From: Membranipora membranacea
Lineage: Eukaryota; Bryozoa; Gymnolaemata; Cheilostomatida; Membraniporidae
Length of the DNA: 64,000 nucleotides
Assembly: GCA_914767715.1 (NCBI GenBank)
Contig: OU612075.1
Location: 17,360,001 to 17,424,000 of the forward strand
Direction: 5' to 3'
The notes under the pieces were generated by a model, which saw only the letters and a list, made by a program, of their open reading frames with translations, ran no database searches and was not told the origin of the DNA. The translations under genes were made by a program, and so were the position numbers. Below, piece by piece: positions 61,640 to 64,000 of this stretch (position 1 is the stretch's first letter; every line of letters begins with the position of its first letter).

Positions 61640-64000
61640 GATAGATTGTTGGTGTTAACGTCGATTCTCTGCTTGTTAAATGGTTATCAAGTATACGGTT
61701 TGTCTGTGACTGAAAGCCGAGGTTGATGGGAGGTATTTTATATGACCAACCAAACACCATGTTGTGTACTGTGCAAGTATTTAACACCGCCCCTCACTTT
61801 CCGATTAAAGTCCAACCCAATCCCTCCTATTGCTCTCTATACCATCCCTTTATCCAAGTATGACGATCATGACAGACATATCTCGGGTGGTGTAAGATGC
61901 ACCCGTAAAAAAGCTTTTCCTTTTTTGACTTTGGTCATAATCACTCCGAAGCAAAACTTTCCCACAAACACTAATGTTTAGAGGTTCCTGTTGTAGCAGG
62001 TTATCATTAAACAAACAGACTTTTATTTCTTTATCAAAAGAATGAATGGTGCTGGGGGCGTCCACTTTCAATAGCTTTTTTGGTATAGATGTTCCTAACT
62101 AAACTAAGCCTTCTCAAAAAATCAAAAAGGTAGTCTGTATTGTGATAGTGTGTTATCAACAAGACGTTATGTTATCAACAAAAGTTTCATCTCGACACAT
62201 CCCTTATATGACCATATTTCAATAAAAGATAGTACAATCTGAGACTACAACACACCTGGAAGTATGGAAAAATGGCTGTGGCAATAACTGATTAATAAAT
62301 GTAAAGGGAATCAAAGGTAAAATTACAGCACCACTGCATTCAGTTGTTGCATTAAACTTCTGTTCACTATAGTAATTAGCGTTATTTCATCGGTTTATTT
62401 GTGTGCTAACATATTGTGGTGTCATAAGAGGGGTTATGGTCAAAATAATAAATCTAAGCACCTACAGCATCCAACATACAATAAGTAAATATGTGGTACA
62501 CAAAATTCTCACTTTGTTCAAATTATTACACAATCAGAGGATTCGCAAAAACCTATTCCTCTGCTGAGAAAAATGATCTAAATTAGCTCAAGGATTTGGA
62601 TAAAAAAACCTTGCTTTTTCTAATAAGAGGGCCGAGCCATATTATCCACAGGAAAAATATTCTGTGACCTTGATCATTTAAAGTGATATCTCAATAGACA
62701 TGAATGGATATTATATTGAAGGACACAAACTCCCATTGACAATTTTTTTTTGGAGAGTTGTCTTCTACAGAATGCTTCAAATAATTTTAAAGCACCAATC
62801 AAGATGCGCTTTTGCGCCCAGCTCCCTGCTCCCAGTGAGTCCAATTACTCCAGTTCTTTCATTGAGAAAGGCCTGTTTTTATTTATCGGATAAAATACCC
62901 GTCCTAAGATTTTATGTTTTGCCCAGGTATTCCTTATATCAAAAAGTGTTAGCTCTTACTCTTAGCTTTCACTCAACTGCAAGATTACTTGAGCCCACAG
63001 GTCTACTCCAAAACCTGGGATTTTGGAGTTGACCTGTGCTTGAGCCTGAAATGACAATGTGTGCCTGACTTATTTATTAATTAATGTCGAAAAGAAACAG
63101 GAACATCATGACAAAGATTAACATTATTAGTCCAGTTCCTACTACCAAGGAGTGACACCCTGTTACTCCTTGCTACTATGCATTATTGTTGATGGAGTAA
63201 GTTAAGTAACATCAGAAAGTAATTATATATTGAACTACCTTTCCTTGTGGTAGCTCAGTAGTAGACTAATTTATAGGCATGTGACTGACCCTTTGACCAC
63301 CAGTGTACTTCAAAACCTCAGTTTTTGTTGAAAAAATAACAGAAACCAAGTCAGACAGTCAAACCAAGGAGTTAAAAAGAGACCCGGGTTTTGGAACATA
63401 CCTGCCTGCTGCCTGTGTATTGGACCTTGTAACCTTCAGATTACAAATACAACTCCTTTACATTTGGGACGGTGGGTCACGTTGAGCCAGTTTGTACATA
63501 TTAGATTGTACCATGCAGTTGAATTGTGCCCGAGTAATGAAACTTGGTACAGAAATTGGTCTTCTTATTTCCAATAAATATGCAATAAATATGAGCAAGG
63601 TCAGCAATCTATTGCAGCAAGAAAAGGCAGTATTGTTGTTTTGAGACTAATCAGGAAGTGGCTCAACACGCCCCGAGCGCGGCGTACGTTGATGTTAGAC
63701 TTGGTTCATAGACTCTAACCCCCCACACATGCAAAAGCATAGGTTGAGGAGTAATGTGGCCAAGTATATAGTCCCCTGGGACTTGCAAGCCTGTATTTAG
63801 CCAAATTTAAGAACCGACCCACCATACTGGGGATAGATAATATCTATGTTTGTAAGTCCCAGGGACCAACATATGAACCTTACAAATCAGCGTTATATAT
63901 GTAATGTTACCAGGGGCGTATATTCTAAAAAATTTCACTCACTGACTTTTCAGAGATGAGCATAATAATCGGGCGCAGCCCGATCCACACGCCGTGGACG
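61640..64000. other. 3' flank of the window, no gene recognised
   Basis: Open frames such as 62,700-63,032 show no family resemblance. Hairpins are present at 63,145-63,172 (CCAAGGAGT type) and at 63,771-63,866, where GTCCCCTGGGACTTGCAA and TTGTAAGTCCCAGGGAC form terminal inverted repeats about 60 bases apart. Confidence 0.5.

Noticed and set aside
1-64000. tRNA and rRNA genes
   Set aside because: Read through for B-box-like GGTTCRANNCC and cloverleaf patterns and saw none convincing; a covariance-model scan would be needed to exclude them.

Overview
This window is AT-rich animal (metazoan) nuclear DNA. Its genes are split by many GT-AG introns, and it carries a Dachshund-type regulator, a rhodopsin-class receptor, CYP3-like cytochromes P450, a Ly6/uPAR-type protein and decayed non-LTR retrotransposons. 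It is not bacterial or viral. Gene density is moderate, introns run from about 0.2 to 4 kb, and the Dachshund protein has a divergent C-terminus. Together these suit an invertebrate, possibly an early-branching one such as a sponge or cnidarian. I cannot fix the species. All exon models were made by eye from splice signals, frame continuity and remembered family features, with no alignments.

Layout. 1-11,461 (+): the 3' part of CCDC138, nine exons, beginning upstream of the window. Its 3.8-kb seventh intron (of those visible) holds a GPCR gene on the opposite strand (6,311-7,285). 11,462-13,664: no gene I can name. 13,665-24,958 (+): a complete ten-exon Dachshund gene. 25,983-54,050 (-): a tandem cluster of four CYP3-clan P450 copies, here called A (25,983-32,504), B (pseudogene, 34,649-37,860), C (39,876-47,054) and D (48,396-54,050). 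C and D are intact, each with 12 exons of identical lengths coding 519 residues. A is complete except that one splice acceptor reads AA instead of AG. B has lost exons and is frameshifted. A 5'-truncated retrotransposon lies between A and B. 54,413-56,378: a long imperfect inverted repeat enclosing a retrotransposon endonuclease remnant. 58,176-60,248: short tandem repeats, a dead reverse transcriptase copy and a flanking duplicated segment. 60,290-61,639 (-): a three-exon, ten-cysteine Ly6/uPAR-type gene. 61,640-64,000: no recognised gene.

The genes do not form one pathway. CCDC138 is a ciliary/centrosomal protein, Dachshund a nuclear regulator, the P450s are membrane oxidases formed by local duplication, and the LU protein is secreted or surface-bound. 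The most unusual features are the single-base acceptor loss in P450 A, a 19-bp motif shared by the P450 C and D promoters, and a striking number of short near-perfect palindromes that fall into recurring families in introns and intergenic DNA.
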